From a virus, in IMG/VR virus record IMGVR_UViG_3300037070_004891, positions 1 to 22,405 of that record: a DNA stretch of 22,405 bases; one strand, written 5' to 3'. The notes under the pieces are model-generated. The model had not been told where the DNA came from. It saw only the letters and a program-made list of their open reading frames with translations, and made no database searches. A program made the translations under genes and the position numbers. The number at the start of each line of letters is the position of its first letter. Positions within the stretch are counted from its first letter, which is position 1. Positions 20,541 to 22,405 of the stretch are shown one piece after another.

Positions 20541-21573
20541 TGTCGGGGCCCTGTTTGCCGGGACAGGCGCGCTGGAGCTGGCGCTGGCGGACGTGTTCCC
20601 CAACACCCGCACCGTGTGGACCGCGGACAGCAACCGCAACGCGGCCGCGGTGCTCGGAGCCCGGTTCCCCGGAGCCCCGAACCTGGGGGACGTGTCCCGG
20701 GCACGGTGGGACCGTGTGGAGCCCGTGGACATACTCACCGGCGGCTTCCCCTGTCAGGATTTGTCCGTGGCCGGCAACCGGGACGGGCTCACCGCCGGCA
20801 CCCGGTCCGGGGACATGTGGACGTGGATGGCCACCGCGGTGGACCGCCTACAGCCCGGGCTGGTGGTCATAGAAAATGTGCGCGGACTACTCACCGCAAC
20901 GGCACATAGCCCGGTGGAACCCTGCCCGATCTGTATGGGAAACCACGGACGCCCAAATCTGCGGGCACTGGGCGCTGTACTCGGAGATTTGGCCGGCATG
21001 GGGTATGACGCACGATGGGGAGGCATCCACGCTGCCGCCGTGGGAGCACCCCACCTACGCTTCCGCGTCTTCGTTGTTGCCCACCCCCACGGTTCAGGAT
21101 GGGGAGAACAATGGGGGCCCGTCCCAGTACGAACGGAACACCCTCCCCCTGAATGCACGGGTGAACCGGCTGGACCCGTAACCCTGCTCCCCACACCCGT
21201 CGTCAACGACATGGGGGCCGGGAAGACGGTGGACGAATGGGACGCGTGGACAGACACCATGTTGGCCACCACCACCGCCGGCAACGGGCACGGCCCGTCC
21301 CTGTCCGTGGAAGCGATCCGGCCTGGCTGGGGCCGGTACGCGGAAGCGGTCCACCGGTGGGAACACCTGACCCGCCCGGCACCGGAACCCACCGAGCTGG
21401 GCCCCGAAGGTCCATGGCTGTCCGCCCGCTTCGTGGAATGGATGATGGGGCTCCCGGACGCATACGTAACCGGGGTATCGAACGTCTCCCGGTCCGCCAT
21501 GCTCCGGCTACTGGGCAACGGGGTAGTGCCCCAACAGGCTGCCGAAGCGGTACGCCGGCTGCTGGCGGTCTGA
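20533..21573 (+). CDS. C5-cytosine DNA methyltransferase
   Basis: The 346-residue enzyme would methylate cytosine C5 using S-adenosylmethionine, probably to protect phage DNA from host restriction. Visible motifs: I LFAGTGALEL (7-16), IV GGFPCQDLS with catalytic Cys74, VI ENVRG (114-118), VIII VGAPHLRFRVFVVAHP (170-185), and IX/X LLGNGVVPQQAAEAV near the end. A CPICMG Cys pair follows motif VI. GTG 20533 is chosen because motif I should be near the N-terminus; GTG 20491 is open in the same frame. From about 20880 to 21180 its third-position GC falls sharply, where another frame carries a second conserved-looking reading. The target site cannot be read. Confidence 0.88.
   Translation: MPNVGALFAGTGALELALADVFPNTRTVWTADSNRNAAAVLGARFPGAPNLGDVSRARWDRVEPVDILTGGFPCQDLSVAGNRDGLTAGTRSGDMWTWMATAVDRLQPGLVVIENVRGLLTATAHSPVEPCPICMGNHGRPNLRALGAVLGDLAGMGYDARWGGIHAAAVGAPHLRFRVFVVAHPHGSGWGEQWGPVPVRTEHPPPECTGEPAGPVTLLPTPVVNDMGAGKTVDEWDAWTDTMLATTTAGNGHGPSLSVEAIRPGWGRYAEAVHRWEHLTRPAPEPTELGPEGPWLSARFVEWMMGLPDAYVTGVSNVSRSAMLRLLGNGVVPQQAAEAVRRLLAV
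20876..21181 (+). CDS. Alternate-frame ORF within methyltransferase with methyltransferase-tail motifs
   Basis: In the +1 frame, ATG 20876 opens a 101-residue ORF. It contains RWNPARSVWETTD, ALYSEIWPAWGMTHDGEAS, SSLLPTPTVQDGENNGG and YERNTLPLNARV. These recall the tail region found after motif VIII in many phage C5 methyltransferases. From 20942 to 21181 its third-position GC is 65 of 80 codons, against 44 of 80 for the methyltransferase frame over the same bases, while adjoining methyltransferase codons reach about 90-100%. No clear SD precedes the ATG. It may be a real overprinted product, a frameshift product, or a relic of rearrangement. Confidence 0.45.
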   Translation: MCADYSPQRHIARWNPARSVWETTDAQICGHWALYSEIWPAWGMTHDGEASTLPPWEHPTYASASSLLPTPTVQDGENNGGPSQYERNTLPLNARVNRLDP

Positions 21574-21574
21574 C

Positions 21575-21904
21575 ATGGGATACCGGCTGGCCAAACAGGT
21601 GGCGGACGCTAGCCCGCACCTGAAGGGGCTGTCCCTCCGCCCGCTGCTGCTGCTCCACATCGTGGCCCTGTACGCGCTGGACACACCCGGCACCGATGGC
21701 CCGTACACCCTGCCGGCCGGGTTCTACGGGTTCGGGAATGACTGGCTGATCACCCATACCGGGAGGGAGCGGACGCCATCCAACCGGGCGAAGTTGGCCA
21801 CGGAACTGCGGACCCTGAAAGACATGGACCTGGTGGTCCGCTGCCCCGATCCGCGGCCATTCGTCCATACCACCGGGCTTATGGTGCGGATCGACAATTT
21901 GTAG
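21575..21904 (+). CDS. Winged-helix-like DNA-binding protein
   Basis: The 109-residue protein has an N-terminal helical part (AKQVADASPHLKGLSLRPLLLLHIVALYAL) and then RTPSNRAKLATELRTLKDMDLVVRC, a recognition-helix and wing-like arrangement. It starts one base after the methyltransferase stop. The three tandem 19-bp dyads begin about 40 bases after its stop, so it could bind them as a regulator or replication initiator. The fold call is moderate; the functional link is inferred from position. Confidence 0.55.
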   Translation: MGYRLAKQVADASPHLKGLSLRPLLLLHIVALYALDTPGTDGPYTLPAGFYGFGNDWLITHTGRERTPSNRAKLATELRTLKDMDLVVRCPDPRPFVHTTGLMVRIDNL

Positions 21905-21942
21905 GGTCCGGACAAACCGACCAGTAACCTACGGATCACCGA

Positions 21943-22009
21943 GTATCCCGCCACGGGATACTCACCAGTTACCCGTCACGGGTAGAACCAGTTACCCATA
22001 GCGGGTAAC
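21943..22009. repeat. Three tandem 19-bp dyads (7-N5-7)
   Basis: GTATCCC-GCCAC-GGGATAC (21943-21961), GTTACCC-GTCAC-GGGTAGA (21968-21986, second arm imperfect) and GTTACCC-ATAGC-GGGTAAC (21991-22009) share one architecture. They are spaced 25 and 23 bases apart, about two or more helical turns. They lie in the 214-base gap between the winged-helix gene and HNH. Candidate roles are operator cluster, replication origin, or terminase/cos-binding sites. As RNA they could be tandem hairpins. Confidence 0.7.
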
Positions 22010-22078
22010 CCCTCTATCAAGAACAAGAGAACAACCAAGATGGGGTGCTGTGGTCTGTCAACCCACCGTCCCTCCACA

Positions 22079-22101
22079 GTTGTTGCTATCAGACAAACAA
22101 C
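22079..22101. promoter_or_regulatory. GTTGTT-N11-AACAAC dyad upstream of HNH
   Basis: A perfect 6-bp dyad in an AT-rich stretch 18 bases before the HNH start. Its right arm context CAGACAAAC resembles GAGACAAAAC in the dyad at 13539-13560. It could be an operator or part of a promoter for the HNH/terminase genes. No clear -35/-10 pair is seen. Confidence 0.3.
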
Positions 22102-22118
22102 AGGACCACACTCCGACC

Positions 22119-22405
22119 ATGGCCCAACGTAAGTCCAGCAATCAGGTGATCGCTGGACAACGGGTAACCCTCACCCAATGGCGGGCCCTACGCAGACGCT
22201 GGCAAGCCCGCCTCCCCCAGCCCTGCCCCCGCTGCTCCCAACCCGTACAACCCGGGGACGACTGGCACCTAGACCACGTGGGCGATCCCGTTGCCCTAGG
22301 TGGAAACACCGTGGACATACGACCAGCACACGCAACCTGCAACACCCGAGCTGGTGGCCAACTAGCACAACAACTAGCCGCCCTGGGCCGCGAAACTGCA
22401 CGGAT
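22119..22405 (+). CDS. HNH endonuclease (3' end beyond window)
   Basis: The visible 95 codons encode a small HNH nuclease. It has a CPRC zinc knuckle pair, the LDHVGD motif (catalytic His), ALGGN, and RPAHATCNTRAGG, which is the full HNH core. Such genes lie next to terminase in many cos phages and assist DNA cleavage during packaging. The frame is still open at base 22405. If the window is circular it would read on to a stop at 155-157 and overlap the terminase start. No good SD is seen before ATG 22119. Confidence 0.85.
   Translation, partial: MAQRKSSNQVIAGQRVTLTQWRALRRRWQARLPQPCPRCSQPVQPGDDWHLDHVGDPVALGGNTVDIRPAHATCNTRAGGQLAQQLAALGRETAR

Overview
The window reads as almost all of a compact, temperate, tailed phage (or prophage) of a high-GC actinobacterium. 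It is very GC-rich, strongly GC3-biased and tightly packed, with most genes joined by ATGA, GTGA or TGATG overlaps. It carries an HK97-type head module, a siphovirus tail with a 569-residue tape measure, a lysis cassette, a large serine integrase, and the small zinc-ribbon proteins and RecT/exonuclease pair usual in actinophages. No tRNA, rRNA, CRISPR array or insertion sequence is visible. No gene-free stretch exceeds 300 bases.

Layout. (1) 1-5220: large terminase, portal, prohead protease, two small ORFs, then major capsid behind a 200-base non-coding leader with a GC hairpin and four copies of an 11-mer. (2) 5223-10550: head-tail adaptor, tail terminator-like protein, major tail protein, HK97 gp10-like protein, G/GT tail chaperones with a probable -1 frameshift, tape measure, one tail-tip protein and one short lectin-like fibre. 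(3) 10568-13010: small zinc protein, acidic protein, one-TM holin candidate, CHAP-like endolysin with a probable internal start, and a secreted DNase I-fold (EEP) nuclease, ending at a 13-bp hairpin terminator. (4) 13088-15732: small early or accessory ORFs, a regulatory AT-rich island, and the serine integrase. (5) 15733-17062: terminator, paired DnaA-box-like sites, a short ORF, and the only reverse-strand genes (a zinc-ribbon protein and a C2H2 zinc-finger protein that is the best repressor candidate), with a divergent control region. (6) 17186-21904: excisionase-like HTH, RecB/Cas4-like exonuclease, RecT-like annealing protein, Holliday-junction resolvase embedded among zinc-binding proteins, C5-cytosine methyltransferase, and a winged-helix-like protein. 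(7) 21905-22405: tandem 19-bp dyads and an HNH endonuclease running off the window end.

HNH at the right edge and terminase at the left edge are the usual cos-proximal neighbours, so the window may be a circular genome opened inside the HNH/terminase junction. No polymerase, helicase or primase is seen, so replication probably depends on the host, with exonuclease/RecT/resolvase supplying recombination.

The most unusual signals are: a roughly 300-base segment of the methyltransferase gene where a second frame carries methyltransferase-tail-like motifs and much better codon bias; an internal translation start at the endolysin domain boundary; the secreted EEP nuclease in the lysis cassette; and a family of 19-bp dyads flanking the terminase/HNH region. 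All functions are read from sequence without database searches.
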